From contig CAYMPH010000012.1 in NCBI GenBank assembly GCA_964392365.1, positions 65,154 through 129,153 on the forward strand: 64,000 nucleotides of DNA. Reading direction: 5' to 3'. Every line of letters starts with the position of its first letter. Positions within the stretch are counted from its first letter, which is position 1. The notes beneath the pieces were generated by a model that saw only the letters and a list, made by a program, of their open reading frames with translations, was not told where the DNA came from and made no database searches. Of the stretch, positions 50,696 through 59,960 are shown one piece after another. The position numbers and the translations under genes were made by a program. Source of the stretch: CAYMPH01 sp964392365. GTDB lineage: Bacteria > Spirochaetota > UBA4802 > UBA5550.

Positions 50696-50854
50696 ATGTA
50701 TGTAAATTCGGGATTCTATACCATAAATGGTTTCTTCCCATCTTCTCTTCACTTCATTTTCTTGAATTATAATAAAAAATAGTAGTAGTCAAAAAAAGCC
50801 CTTCTGAAAAAATCGGCAAAAAGATGGACTCATATATTATTAAGGAAGCATTTG

Positions 50855-52663
50855 ATGACTAAAATAAAAAATATTGCAATTATCGCTCACGTTGACCACG
50901 GCAAAACAACACTGGTTGACGGAATACTGAAACAGTCCGGCGTATTCAGGGAAAACCAGAAAGTATCTGAAAGAATAATGGATTCGAATGATCTTGAAAA
51001 GGAAAAAGGAATCACCATTTTTTCAAAAAACGCCTCTTTTCCCTATAAAGGATATAAAATAAATATTGTTGATACTCCAGGACACGCGGATTTCGGAGGC
51101 GAGGTTCAGCGGATTTTGAAAATGGTGGATTCAGTTCTTCTGCTAGTTGATGCGTTCGAAGGTACAATGCCTCAGACAAAATATGTTCTGAAAAAAGCAC
51201 TTGAATGCAATCTGAATCCGATTGTTGTAATAAACAAAATAGACCGCCCGAACAGCAGACCTCACGAAGTACTGGACATGGTATTCGATCTGTTCATTGA
51301 GCTCAATGCAAGCGATAAGCAGCTTGATTTCCCTGTTGTTTATGCTTCTGCAAAAAACGGTATTGCTAAATACGAAATTGAAGATTCAAACGAAGATATG
51401 ATTCCGCTTTTTGAAACAATAATAAAGCATGTAAAGGAACCGGACGGCAAAATAAATCTGCCGCTTCAGTTTTTAGTTTCAGCTATAGATTACGACAATT
51501 ATATCGGCAGGATAGTAACAGGTAAAATACACAACGGCCAGATTTCAACCGGTGAAGAAGTTGCTCTTATAAAAAAAGACGGCTCCGTTGCTATAAATAA
51601 AGTAACAAAACTTTTCGCTTATGAAGGTTTAGCCAGAACTGAAATTAAAAAAGCTTATGCAGGAGATATTGTTTCACTTTCGGGATTTGATATTATTGAT
51701 GTTGGTGAAACCATAGCTGACAGAAACAATCCTGTTGCACTTCCATTTATCGACATTGATGAGCCTACTCTTTGCATGACATTTCTTGTAAACGACTCTC
51801 CATTTATGGGTAAGGAAGGAAAATACGTTACATCCAGGCAGATATGGGACAGGCTTCAGAGAGAGCTTAAAGCAAATATAAGCCTCAAGGTGGAAAAGAC
51901 TGATTCTGCTGAAGCATTTATTGTTAAAGGCAGAGGCGAACTTCAGCTCGCAATTCTTATTGAAAACATGCGAAGAGAAGGATACGAATTCCAGGTTTCA
52001 AAACCTGAAGTTATCTATAAGCAGATTGACGGCAAAAAACATGAACCTATGGAGCTTGCTATGGTTGATGTAGGGGATGATTTTGTCGGAGTTGTTATTG
52101 AGAAGATGGGAATCCGTAAAGGTGAAATGGTTAATATGGTTCAGGGTACAGACGGTTATACACGCCTTGAATTTAAAATACCATCAAGAGGACTTGTCGG
52201 TTTCAGAGGAGAATTTCTAACTGATACACGGGGAACAGGAATTCTCAATCATAGTTTTTTTGATTACGAACCATATAGAGGCCCGATCCCTACACGTAAC
52301 AAGGGAGTTCTTGTTGCATTTGAGCCAGGCACATGTATGGCTTACGCTCTTGACAGTATTCAGGAAAGAGGCATTCTGTTTATCAGCCCGGGCGCCCAGG
52401 TTTATGAAGGAATGGTTGTAGGTGAAAATAACCGAGAAGAAGATCTCGTTGTAAATGTATGTAAAACAAAAAAACTCACAAACATGAGAGCCTCCGGATC
52501 AGAAGAAGCCGTAAGACTGCCCACACCAAGAAAATTCAGTCTGGAACAGTCTCTTGAATATATAGAAGATGATGAGCTCTTAGAGGTAACACCGCAGAAT
52601 ATCCGAATGAGAAAAAAAGTTCTTGATAAGAACAACAGGAAGAAATCAGAGAAAACTTCCTGA
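50855..52663 (+). CDS. typA: Ribosome-associated GTPase TypA/BipA
   Basis: The 602-aa GTPase has the G motifs AHVDHGKTT, DTPGHADFGGE and NKIDRPN, then EF-G-like domains and the TypA-specific C-terminal (SRGLVGFRGEFLTDTRGTG). ATG 50855 is preceded by AAGGAAG; a TTG one codon upstream is also open. It binds ribosomes under stress. It stands alone. Confidence 0.96.
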   Translation: MTKIKNIAIIAHVDHGKTTLVDGILKQSGVFRENQKVSERIMDSNDLEKEKGITIFSKNASFPYKGYKINIVDTPGHADFGGEVQRILKMVDSVLLLVDAFEGTMPQTKYVLKKALECNLNPIVVINKIDRPNSRPHEVLDMVFDLFIELNASDKQLDFPVVYASAKNGIAKYEIEDSNEDMIPLFETIIKHVKEPDGKINLPLQFLVSAIDYDNYIGRIVTGKIHNGQISTGEEVALIKKDGSVAINKVTKLFAYEGLARTEIKKAYAGDIVSLSGFDIIDVGETIADRNNPVALPFIDIDEPTLCMTFLVNDSPFMGKEGKYVTSRQIWDRLQRELKANISLKVEKTDSAEAFIVKGRGELQLAILIENMRREGYEFQVSKPEVIYKQIDGKKHEPMELAMVDVGDDFVGVVIEKMGIRKGEMVNMVQGTDGYTRLEFKIPSRGLVGFRGEFLTDTRGTGILNHSFFDYEPYRGPIPTRNKGVLVAFEPGTCMAYALDSIQERGILFISPGAQVYEGMVVGENNREEDLVVNVCKTKKLTNMRASGSEEAVRLPTPRKFSLEQSLEYIEDDELLEVTPQNIRMRKKVLDKNNRKKSEKTS

Positions 52664-52766
52664 CACACACATTGCCTGATGAAATCATGTCAAGTTCCAC
52701 AAGTCACACTGGACATGACTCCAAATTATTATTTTAATTTTATTTTTTTAGCTAATAAATAAAAAA

Positions 52767-52862
52767 ATTAGGAGATAAGGGGATATTAAGAGATTGGGGA
52801 GATATCAATTCCCTCTTTATTCCGTTATCTCCTAATCACTTCCATCTCCCTATCCCCTTTTC
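52767..52862. repeat. Inverted repeat ATTAGGAGATAA ... TTATCTCCTAAT
   Basis: A perfect 12-bp arm (52767-52778) faces its complement at 52825-52836; flanking sequence carries further GGGGAT/ATCCCC partial matches (GGGGATATTAAGAG and CATCTCCCTATCCCC). The structure lies between typA and the convergent membrane gene. It looks like a short MITE or a bidirectional terminator-like fold; no T-run is evident. Confidence 0.6.
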
Positions 52863-52968
52863 TTACACAAAAAAGCAATCCAAAATAATAAAACTCCTTT
52901 GCTTAATGGCATTGATGTTGGTGTTAGGGGCTTTTTAAAAAATAATCGCTGCAATATACGGAATTGAA

Positions 52969-53514
52969 CTATGACTGACCTTTCATTATTTTCCTGAACG
53001 CAAAATATCTTTTTAAAAAAATCATAAGCGAAATTATAATCAGAAACCATTTGACTGATGCAGCAATTGAAGCAGCAAGAATAATGTACTCATTGTAAAA
53101 TCTGTTTACAAGAATATAGACGTGAAGGGAATTTTCGATCATATCAGAAACTGCTGCAAAAAACGGCAAAATAAATAACTTCTGTCCGAACCGGGAAAAA
53201 ATTTTACCGTTTTCCTCAAGTTTAAATTCTGAAATGGCCATGCCGCCTGCGATGAGCAGGGAATATGTCACAGGATAAATATAATCAATCCAGATAGTTG
53301 TTAAAAAAAGCTCAACCCCGTAATCTCCCCAGAGAGAAATTATTCTCAGAAAATTTTCTTTTGTAAAAGATAACTGAAGATACGATACACCCATACCTGA
53401 AGGACCGGCTGCCATATTATCAATTTTAATAAGAATTAGAGTCAGAACAAGAGAAGACACAACAGAGAAAATCAAAACGCTTTTATTTGTGAGAAATAGT
53501 TTAAATTTTTCCAT
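52969..53514 (-). CDS. Small polytopic membrane protein, unknown
   Basis: The protein (181 aa) starts MEKFKLFLTNKSVLIFSVV and has four to five hydrophobic segments, including LFLTTIWIDYIYPVTYSLLIAGGM and WFLIIISLMIFL. I choose ATG 53514 with GGATGAG upstream, just before the stop of the large gene. The function is unknown; the pairing with the TPR membrane protein implies joint use. Confidence 0.7.
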   Translation of the reverse strand: MEKFKLFLTNKSVLIFSVVSSLVLTLILIKIDNMAAGPSGMGVSYLQLSFTKENFLRIISLWGDYGVELFLTTIWIDYIYPVTYSLLIAGGMAISEFKLEENGKIFSRFGQKLFILPFFAAVSDMIENSLHVYILVNRFYNEYIILAASIAASVKWFLIIISLMIFLKRYFAFRKIMKGQS

Positions 53515-53515
53515 T

Positions 53516-56500
53516 TTATTTTTTCTCATCCGGAATTTCACCGGATTGGCCGTCTACTTTGTATTTGCCCAATTCTTCATCTTTAATTCTCATGTCGTAT
53601 GCTGATTTATTGATAGGCAGCGGAATTCTTTCATCGTTTTCCACATCGTTTTCATTTTTATTTTCAGGAGGCTGTAAAGAAGAAGCCTTTTCAGATTCTT
53701 TTTCTTTTTTTATTTTAAAAATTTTATTCTGAATATTTATATCATTAGGATCCTGAATGTTGGCTTTCAGAAAATAATTTTCAGCTTCAGCGTTGTTGCC
53801 GAGCTGTTCATAAGAAAGCCCCAAATGAAGATATAAAGAAGCGGATACTTCCCGCTGTGTTAAAGCCCTCTGCAGATAATTAACTGCTTCCTGAAAATTT
53901 CCTGTAGTAAAATAAAGAATGCCCATTTGATAAAGGACTTTACCGTCCTCATTTTTAAGCTTAAGCGCATTTTGCAGATATTTAAAGGAATTCTCAATAT
54001 CCTGCAGAGTTACAGACATAATACCCATTCTGTAATTCGCTTCGAAATTTGAAGGATTCATGTTTAAAATAGCTGAATAGAGCTTTCTTGCATCATCCCA
54101 TTTTTTCAGCTGCTCAAAGCGAAGTGCTGCATTATAATAATATTCTTCTTTATAAGAATACATAATATTCATATATTCTTTAAGCATAATATGGTAATCA
54201 GCAAGCTTTCTAAGTTCAAAAAGCAGCGATGTCTCAAGCTCATAGTTTTCAGCTGCTTCAGCAAGTTCAGTTTTTTTAAGAGTTTTAAGTATATTTTCAT
54301 CAGCCTGGAAATTATTTTTCATATTTAATATAAAAGTTCCAGATTGTGATTCAGCTAAAGAATTAGTAAATGCTGATATATTTACTGCAGAAGGCAGTAT
54401 ATTGAATGCTTCATAACATGAACCGGATCTGAATTTTTTTAAATAATAAAATCTGTCCATGTCATCCGGCTGTAGAATTTTTAAAATCTCATCCAGATCT
54501 GCTCCGGCATAGTGAGACAGAATATGCATCTCTCCGTAAAAAATTTTCTGCATATCCGGATAATTTTTAAATAAATCAGCAACACGGGCAATGGAATTTT
54601 CAGAAATTTTCAAAGAAGAATCATCATCGGATGAATAAATTACAAGAATATTTGAGAATATATAAACAGCGCTGTTTTTATATGATGATTTTATTCCCTT
54701 TAAGGCTGAAGATAAAAATTCTTTCCTGCATGTTGTAAGATTAAAAGAAACAGCATAAATCCCGCCTTTAACAAGATTAGATTTTATTATTTTATAATAT
54801 TCCGGTGTAAATCTGAAATAGTTTTTTGTCTGATCGAGAATATTCGGAATATCATAAATCATCCGGAAAGCATTTTGATTTTTGTGAATATACTGCAATA
54901 GATCGTCATTATCTGCAAAATACTTCTGATTTCCTGAATATGGAAGATTGTAATAATCAACCAGCTCAAGAGGGACTGTATTCAGACACGACGAGTTTTT
55001 GAAATATGCAATTCCCGGATTACGGAAAAAAACCTGATTACCGTCTATGAAAAGAATCCTGTCATCTTTCACGTTCTTTAAATAAAATGCAGAAGGTATT
55101 AAAGACCTTTTATAGTTCCTGATAATACTGTCTGAAATTTTAAAAACTTCCTCATCATTTACATAAACCGAACCGGTTGTTTTTATATATGGGGAATTGT
55201 AATTAACATTCTGCAGCAATTCAAAATTGCGCGTATTTCCCGCGTAAATTGTTCCATTAAGTGGAGTCTTGAAATATAAATGATTCATTATTATAAGCGG
55301 TATAAAAAAAAGAATAAACGCGAACATAATTCCTTTCTTATAAATAGGAATATTTTTATTTGCAAGATATACTGCAGGCAGCATCAGATTCACTGCAATT
55401 ATAACATATATAGATAAAAAATATACTGCATATGAAAATGTAACAAAACTCAGAGCAATAAGTACAGGCACAGGCATCACAATCATTGAAATATCTAGTA
55501 TATTAAATCTTTTCTGATGAGGATATTTCACTGTAATATTCTCAATTGTATGATACATTGAGAATCCGAAAATCAGTGAACACGGAGCAAACAGCGCTGA
55601 AGCAGCCTTAAAAGATAATGATCCATATAAATTATTTATAAGTATGATAAACGTCAGAAAAAAAACAGGGAATATCATTTCAGTATAAATATGCCAGTAG
55701 TACTTCTTTAAAAATCGACCCAGAAAAAAACCAATACACATTAAAATCAGCAATATTAAGGGAAATGCAAAGTGTATATAATTCAAAGTCCCGTAATATT
55801 TAAGTATAGTTATAAAACCAAAATATGAATAAATCAGAATATAAGTAAAATTGAGATATGAAAAAATAAGTTCCTCATTCTTTACTGTATCAGGCTTTTC
55901 TTCAAATTCATCCCTGAAGTGCTTTGCAATTATAGGATCAGGATTATATTTAAGATAAAAAACAAATATAAGCGGAATAAGTCCAAGACAGAGAATAACC
56001 GGAAGAAATGAAGGTAACGCAGCATAAACTATTCCAGCATAAATTGCTATTCCTATTGATAATCCCCCAAGTAAACTGAATAAAAAATTATAAACTGCAG
56101 CTTTTTCATCTATAAAATCACCGCATGAAACTTTTAAGAGATAATGAAGTTTTATACCTGCGATTAACCCGAAGAAAAAAATGAGAATTGGTATTATATA
56201 CTGATTAATAAAAAAAAGTGATATTAAAGGTTCACTTTGCGCAGTGCTGATGAAAGCTCTGAAAAAAAACACTGCGGCAATAATTATAAATAATACTTCA
56301 GTAACTATATAAACAAGCCTGATTTTTTTAAAAATAGTGAAAAGCAATCTGCCGGAAAGGTTTCCTGCGAATATACCTGCGATAAAAGTTAAAAGAACAA
56401 TTTTTACAATTTGTAAATAAAAGAAGTAATATTTTAAATTAAAAGCTATAGCTGTTAATATAAAAGCTGAAATTGCAAGTGTGATTAATACATTTATATA

Positions 56501-56554
56501 TATATATTTTCTCTGTTTTACATCGGAATAGCTGTATTCTTTTAAAAAACTCAT
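53516..56554 (-). CDS. Large membrane protein: 14-TM-like N-half, soluble middle, TPR C-half
   Basis: The 1012-aa protein has many hydrophobic segments in residues 1-450, a soluble middle that resembles the spermidine-synthase-like fold attached to such membrane parts (YYKIIKSNLVKGGIYAVSFNLTTCRKEFL, then IYIFSNILVIYSS), and TPR repeats at 800-960 (DARKLYSAILNMNPSNFEANYRMG, then ENSFKYLQNALKLKNEDGKVLYQMG, then EAVNYLQRALTQ). The last 50 residues are polar and Lys/Glu-rich. The middle lacks a clear SAM-binding glycine motif, so catalytic activity is doubtful. It is adjacent to the small membrane gene. Confidence 0.75.
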   Translation of the reverse strand: MSFLKEYSYSDVKQRKYIYINVLITLAISAFILTAIAFNLKYYFFYLQIVKIVLLTFIAGIFAGNLSGRLLFTIFKKIRLVYIVTEVLFIIIAAVFFFRAFISTAQSEPLISLFFINQYIIPILIFFFGLIAGIKLHYLLKVSCGDFIDEKAAVYNFLFSLLGGLSIGIAIYAGIVYAALPSFLPVILCLGLIPLIFVFYLKYNPDPIIAKHFRDEFEEKPDTVKNEELIFSYLNFTYILIYSYFGFITILKYYGTLNYIHFAFPLILLILMCIGFFLGRFLKKYYWHIYTEMIFPVFFLTFIILINNLYGSLSFKAASALFAPCSLIFGFSMYHTIENITVKYPHQKRFNILDISMIVMPVPVLIALSFVTFSYAVYFLSIYVIIAVNLMLPAVYLANKNIPIYKKGIMFAFILFFIPLIIMNHLYFKTPLNGTIYAGNTRNFELLQNVNYNSPYIKTTGSVYVNDEEVFKISDSIIRNYKRSLIPSAFYLKNVKDDRILFIDGNQVFFRNPGIAYFKNSSCLNTVPLELVDYYNLPYSGNQKYFADNDDLLQYIHKNQNAFRMIYDIPNILDQTKNYFRFTPEYYKIIKSNLVKGGIYAVSFNLTTCRKEFLSSALKGIKSSYKNSAVYIFSNILVIYSSDDDSSLKISENSIARVADLFKNYPDMQKIFYGEMHILSHYAGADLDEILKILQPDDMDRFYYLKKFRSGSCYEAFNILPSAVNISAFTNSLAESQSGTFILNMKNNFQADENILKTLKKTELAEAAENYELETSLLFELRKLADYHIMLKEYMNIMYSYKEEYYYNAALRFEQLKKWDDARKLYSAILNMNPSNFEANYRMGIMSVTLQDIENSFKYLQNALKLKNEDGKVLYQMGILYFTTGNFQEAVNYLQRALTQREVSASLYLHLGLSYEQLGNNAEAENYFLKANIQDPNDINIQNKIFKIKKEKESEKASSLQPPENKNENDVENDERIPLPINKSAYDMRIKDEELGKYKVDGQSGEIPDEKK

Positions 56555-56753
56555 TTATTTTTCCTGTTTTGAGATAATTTTTGCCAAATTAACTCGATTA
56601 AACAATAAATAGTTATATTTTTCAATTGTTTTTCTTAAAAAAGCCCAATTTAATTTGATTATAGCACAATATTCGAAAATAGCAGTATTTAGAACTTGCA
56701 TAGAGACTTTATCTAACTATTAAGTTGAATTTTTCTTGTAATAGAAAAATTAA

Positions 56754-56837
56754 GCTCTGACCCCGCTATAAATTTCAAACCTTGAAACAAAATTTATACA
56801 CTGATCACAAATATCCCCTATAAGATGCTCTGACCCC
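56754..56837. repeat. REP pair of GCTCTGACCCC upstream of flaB
   Basis: GCTCTGACCCC occurs at 56754-56764 and again at 56827-56837 in direct orientation, 62 bp apart. These are the last two full copies of the dispersed family in the window. They lie in the 580-bp gap between the large membrane gene and the first flagellin; the rest of that gap is AT-rich, with a leader region at its end. Confidence 0.85.
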
Positions 56838-57023
56838 ATCAAACCAGACTTAATATCATGCCAATTCAACAAAAAAAAAATAAATATCTAATGGAAAAAT
56901 TTTCATGTGCCGAAATTAAGAATAAGGGAAATTCTGCTTAAAAAACACTTATAACCTCTATCACATCAATATTTAATCATAAAATCAAATAATCGCCAAT
57001 AATGATCTAAAAACGTCAATAAA

Positions 57024-57051
57024 CGGCTTAAATATTAGGTTAAGCCGATCC
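57024..57051 (+). promoter_or_regulatory. Leader inverted repeat and GCCGATCC box before flaB1
   Basis: CGGCTTAA (57024-57031) and TTAAGCCG (57040-57047) form an 8-bp stem over ATATTAGG. GCCGATCC (57044-57051) resembles the -10 of flagellar sigma-28 (GCCGATAA), but TAAA lies only 11 bases before it instead of 15. I therefore keep this as a possible regulatory site, not a promoter call. Confidence 0.4.
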
Positions 57052-57137
57052 GAACTTATAGAAGTAAGGGATAAAAACCACCTCTTACAACAGCAAGGAT
57101 GCTGTTAAAAAACAAAAGATTCAAGGAGGAATCTACC

Positions 57138-57983
57138 ATGATTATCAATCACAATATGTCAGCTATTAATACCAATAGGGTATTAAAATTCCAACACTGG
57201 AATGTTTCAAAGGACATGGAAAGTCTTTCATCCGGCATGAGAATTAACAAAGCCGGCGATGACGCTTCAGGTCTTGCTGTATCTGAGAAAATGAGAACTC
57301 AGGTTTCAGGATTAAGACAGGCCGAGAGAAATACTGAAGACGGTATGTCCTTCATTCAGACTACTGAAGGATATCTTGACCAGACTAACAACATAATCCA
57401 GAGAATGAGGGTTCTCGCTATTCAATCTTCAAACGGTATTTACACACCTGAAGACAGACAGCTTATCCAGGTTGAAATATCTGCACTTGTTGACGAAGTT
57501 GATAGAATTGCATCATCGGGTGAATTCAACAAAATGAAACTTCTCCAGGGAGATTTTTCAAGAACAAGCCGATCATCTTCAATGTGGTTCCATATGGGCG
57601 CCAACATGCATCAAAGAGAAAGAGTTTATATTGGAACAATGACTTCAAGAGCTCTTTTACTTAAAGACGCAGCAGGCAAACCTGTAACACTATCTACTCC
57701 GGAATCAGCAAACAGGAACATCGGAGTATTTGATGCAGCTCTTCACAAAATTGCGAAACAAAGAGCTGACCTCGGCGCTTATTACAACAGACTTGAATAT
57801 GCAGCTAAGGGTCTTATGGCAGCTTATGAGAACATTCAGGCTTCTGAAAGCCGTATCAGAGACGCAGATATGGCAGAGAGCATGGTTAATCTTACCAAAA
57901 ACCAGGTTCTTACTCAGAGCGGTACTGCAATGCTTGCTCAGGCAAATCAGAAATCTCAATCAATACTTCAGTTACTCAGATAG
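57138..57983 (+). CDS. flaB: Flagellin FlaB (core filament), copy 1
   Basis: The 281-aa flagellin starts MIINHNMSAINTNRVLKFQHW; AAGGAGGAA (57123-57131) lies six bases before ATG 57138, which decides the start against an upstream reading. Typical flagellin ends are present: SSGMRINKAGDDASGLAVSEKM at the N-side and NQVLTQSGTAMLAQANQKSQSILQLLR at the C-side. The middle MWFHMGANMHQRERVYIGTMT is the spirochaete FlaB signature. It assembles the periplasmic flagellum core. It is followed by a strong terminator and a paralogue. Confidence 0.97.
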   Translation: MIINHNMSAINTNRVLKFQHWNVSKDMESLSSGMRINKAGDDASGLAVSEKMRTQVSGLRQAERNTEDGMSFIQTTEGYLDQTNNIIQRMRVLAIQSSNGIYTPEDRQLIQVEISALVDEVDRIASSGEFNKMKLLQGDFSRTSRSSSMWFHMGANMHQRERVYIGTMTSRALLLKDAAGKPVTLSTPESANRNIGVFDAALHKIAKQRADLGAYYNRLEYAAKGLMAAYENIQASESRIRDADMAESMVNLTKNQVLTQSGTAMLAQANQKSQSILQLLR

Positions 57984-57992
57984 TAAAATTTA

Positions 57993-58024
57993 TGCCGCCG
58001 GTTAATACCGGCGGCATTTTGTTC
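57993..58024 (+). terminator. Intrinsic terminator after flaB1
   Basis: TGCCGCCGGT (57993-58002), loop TAAT and ACCGGCGGCA (58007-58016) form a 10-bp GC-rich stem followed by TTTTG. It ends the flaB1 transcript, so the two flagellins are separate units. Confidence 0.9.
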
Positions 58025-58155
58025 TTTGAAAATCAGTCTCATGCCGGCATCAAAAATATATATAGAGACCGGTTGTTTGCTGTAAGCATCAGCTTCTGAA
58101 TTGCACCAGAGCCTGATGGTTGCAGCAATGCACCCGGGTATTCCCAAAAAACGCT

Positions 58156-58182
58156 TAAAACCTGGTATCAAACGCCTGATAA
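58156..58182 (+). promoter_or_regulatory. Sigma-28-like promoter of flaB2
   Basis: TAAA (58156-58159), a 15-base spacer and CCTGATAA (58175-58182) match the flagellar sigma-28 pattern TAAA-N15-GCCGATAA at six of eight -10 positions. The ATG is 36 bases downstream behind AAAGGAG. The spacing and placement fit a FliA-dependent flagellin gene. Confidence 0.65.
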
Positions 58183-58218
58183 GGAAATCGGGCTCACAAA
58201 AACAAAGGAGTGTTCACT

Positions 58219-59067
58219 ATGATTATTAATCACAACATGAGTGCAATCAATGCTAACAAGATGAATAAGTTCAAGCATTGGGATGTAAGCAAATCGATGG
58301 AAGCTCTTTCTTCCGGCCTTAGAATAAATAAAGCCGGGGACGACGCTTCAGGTCTTGCTGTATCCGAAAAAATGAGAACTCAGGTTTCAGGATTAAGACA
58401 GGCTGAAAGAAATACTGAAGACGGTATGTCTTTCGTCCAGACAGCTGAAGGTTATCTGGAACAGACTGCTAATATTCTGCAGAGATTAAGAGTTCTCTCT
58501 GTCCAGTCCTCAAATGGTATTTATACCAATGAAGACAGGCAGCTTATGCAGGTTGAAGTTTCTGCTCTTGTCGATGAAGTGGATAGAATAGCTTCATCAG
58601 CTGAATTCAACAAATTTAAACTGATGCTCGGCGATTTTGCAAAAACAAATCCTAAAGCTTCAATGTGGTTTCATATGGGTGCAAATATGCATCAGAGAAA
58701 AAGAGTTTACATTGGAACCATGACAGCTCAGGGGCTCAATCTCAAAGAAAAAACCGGAAAATTTATAGCGAACTTAAGCACAGCCGAAGGAGCAAACAAA
58801 ACCATAGGTCTGGTAGACAGTTCGCTTCAGAAGATCTCGAAGCAAAGAGCTGACCTCGGCGCGTACTACAATAGAATGGAAACAGCTGCAAAAGGTCTCA
58901 TGTCTGCCTATGAAAATATACAAGCATCCGAAAGCCGCATCAGGGATGCAGACATGGCTGAGACAATGGTAGAACTTACCAAAAATCAGGTCCTTGTGCA
59001 GAGTAGTACCGCAATGTTGGCTCAAGCTAACCAGAAGTCGCAATCAGTATTACAGCTTCTGAGATAA
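58219..59067 (+). CDS. flaB: Flagellin FlaB (core filament), copy 2
   Basis: The 282-aa paralogue starts MIINHNMSAINANKMNKFKHW after AAAGGAG. It keeps the FlaB core (MWFHMGANMHQRKRVYIGTMTA) and both terminal domains (SSGLRINKAGDDASGLAVSEKM; NQVLVQSSTAMLAQANQKSQSVLQLLR). It differs from copy 1 mainly in the middle (LNLKEKTGKFIANLSTAEGANK) and the D1 surface, so the two may form mixed filaments. It has its own promoter and terminator. Confidence 0.97.
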   Translation: MIINHNMSAINANKMNKFKHWDVSKSMEALSSGLRINKAGDDASGLAVSEKMRTQVSGLRQAERNTEDGMSFVQTAEGYLEQTANILQRLRVLSVQSSNGIYTNEDRQLMQVEVSALVDEVDRIASSAEFNKFKLMLGDFAKTNPKASMWFHMGANMHQRKRVYIGTMTAQGLNLKEKTGKFIANLSTAEGANKTIGLVDSSLQKISKQRADLGAYYNRMETAAKGLMSAYENIQASESRIRDADMAETMVELTKNQVLVQSSTAMLAQANQKSQSVLQLLR

Positions 59068-59100
59068 AAAATAAAATTATTAAACTGGGACTACCCGTAA

Positions 59101-59133
59101 AAAACCCGTCTGGAAACAGGCGGGTTTTTTTTT
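59101..59133 (+). terminator. Intrinsic terminator after flaB2
   Basis: ACCCGTCTG (59103-59112), loop GAAA and CAGGCGGGT form a stem followed by a run of nine T. It is a canonical rho-independent terminator 35 bp past the stop. Confidence 0.9.
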
Positions 59134-59177
59134 GGTCATCTATCTGTCACTTATTACAAAGGAATTATCATGTTTTT

Positions 59178-59205
59178 AGAACAAGGGGTTGCAACCCCTT
59201 GTTCT
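59178..59205. repeat. 28-bp perfect palindrome
   Basis: The arms AGAACAAGGGGTTG and CAACCCCTTGTTCT are exactly complementary (59178-59205). The GGGGTTGCAACCCC core is a common dispersed palindrome. It lies in the 266-bp gap after the flaB2 terminator, with no gene seen there. Confidence 0.7.
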
Positions 59206-59267
59206 ATGTAGATTAAATTACTTTTATCAAAGATGCGGAAAATACAAGCTTGCGACATATTAACTTC

Positions 59268-59333
59268 GCTGGTCGAGCGGAGTCGAGACTAAAGTATCCG
59301 ATACGGCCCCTGAGCAGAGCCGGAGGGGAAGTC
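59268..59333. repeat. TCGAGCGGAGTCGAG repeat plus GC-rich tail
   Basis: CGCTGGTCGAGCGGAGTCGAG (59268-59288) repeats the family found at 42520-42610. It is followed by GGCCCCTGAGCAGAGCCGG (about 59306-59324) and GAAGTCTC, complementary to GAGACT earlier. The unit ends exactly at the stop of the barrel gene. Confidence 0.65.
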
Positions 59334-59960
59334 TCAGTTATCGCCGCCTTTTAAAGGAAAGCTAACTCCTACATGAGCGAATATTGATGACATATCAAGT
59401 GCAAATTGGTTTGTGGCTGCAGAAGTATAAAGATAAACAAGTGAACCTCTATAACCAAGATCACATATAAGGTTAATATTGGAATCACTTCCAAGTTTAA
59501 TTGCTATACCTGCAATTACCTGCCAGGTAAATCCGCCGTAAGTATCTGTCTTAAGTACAGCCATTGTTGCACCAGTTGAATGGAATGTCCACCCATAACC
59601 TGCACCGACCATAATATAAGGCATAATTCCGATAGTTTCTCTCATATCAAATCTTACTTTTGCATTAACAAGCAGCGGAATAGAATAAGCATCGCTGAAA
59701 GTAACTGTAGTTGGATTTGTAAAAGATCCTGTACCTTTATAAGTTTTCATATTAACCCAGTCAAATCCGGTTTCGAAGCTCAATGCAAAATATTTATCCA
59801 GTCCGAGATCAAAGTTAATACCAAAATCCAATGCAGGCATATTAACGACATACGGATAACCGACTCCAACCCTGAAATCCAGGTTTGTATCAATTGCGTA
59901 AGCTCCATTAATTGCGCAAAGCAAAACCATAGACGCAAGTAAGACCTTGACTTTTTTCAT
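59334..59960 (-). CDS. Beta-barrel outer membrane protein
   Basis: The 208-aa protein has a signal peptide ending MVLLCAINGAYA, then a Gly/aromatic-rich barrel-like sequence (FRVGVGYPYVVNMPALDFGINFDLGLDKYFALSFETGF, then IGIMPYIMVGAGYGWTFHS, IFAHVGVSFPLKGGDN). It resembles the OmpA-barrel-like family of spirochaete surface proteins. TATAAT about 30 bp upstream of the ATG is a possible -10. The 3' end overlaps the repeat at 59268-59333. Confidence 0.75.
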   Translation of the reverse strand: MKKVKVLLASMVLLCAINGAYAIDTNLDFRVGVGYPYVVNMPALDFGINFDLGLDKYFALSFETGFDWVNMKTYKGTGSFTNPTTVTFSDAYSIPLLVNAKVRFDMRETIGIMPYIMVGAGYGWTFHSTGATMAVLKTDTYGGFTWQVIAGIAIKLGSDSNINLICDLGYRGSLVYLYTSAATNQFALDMSSIFAHVGVSFPLKGGDN

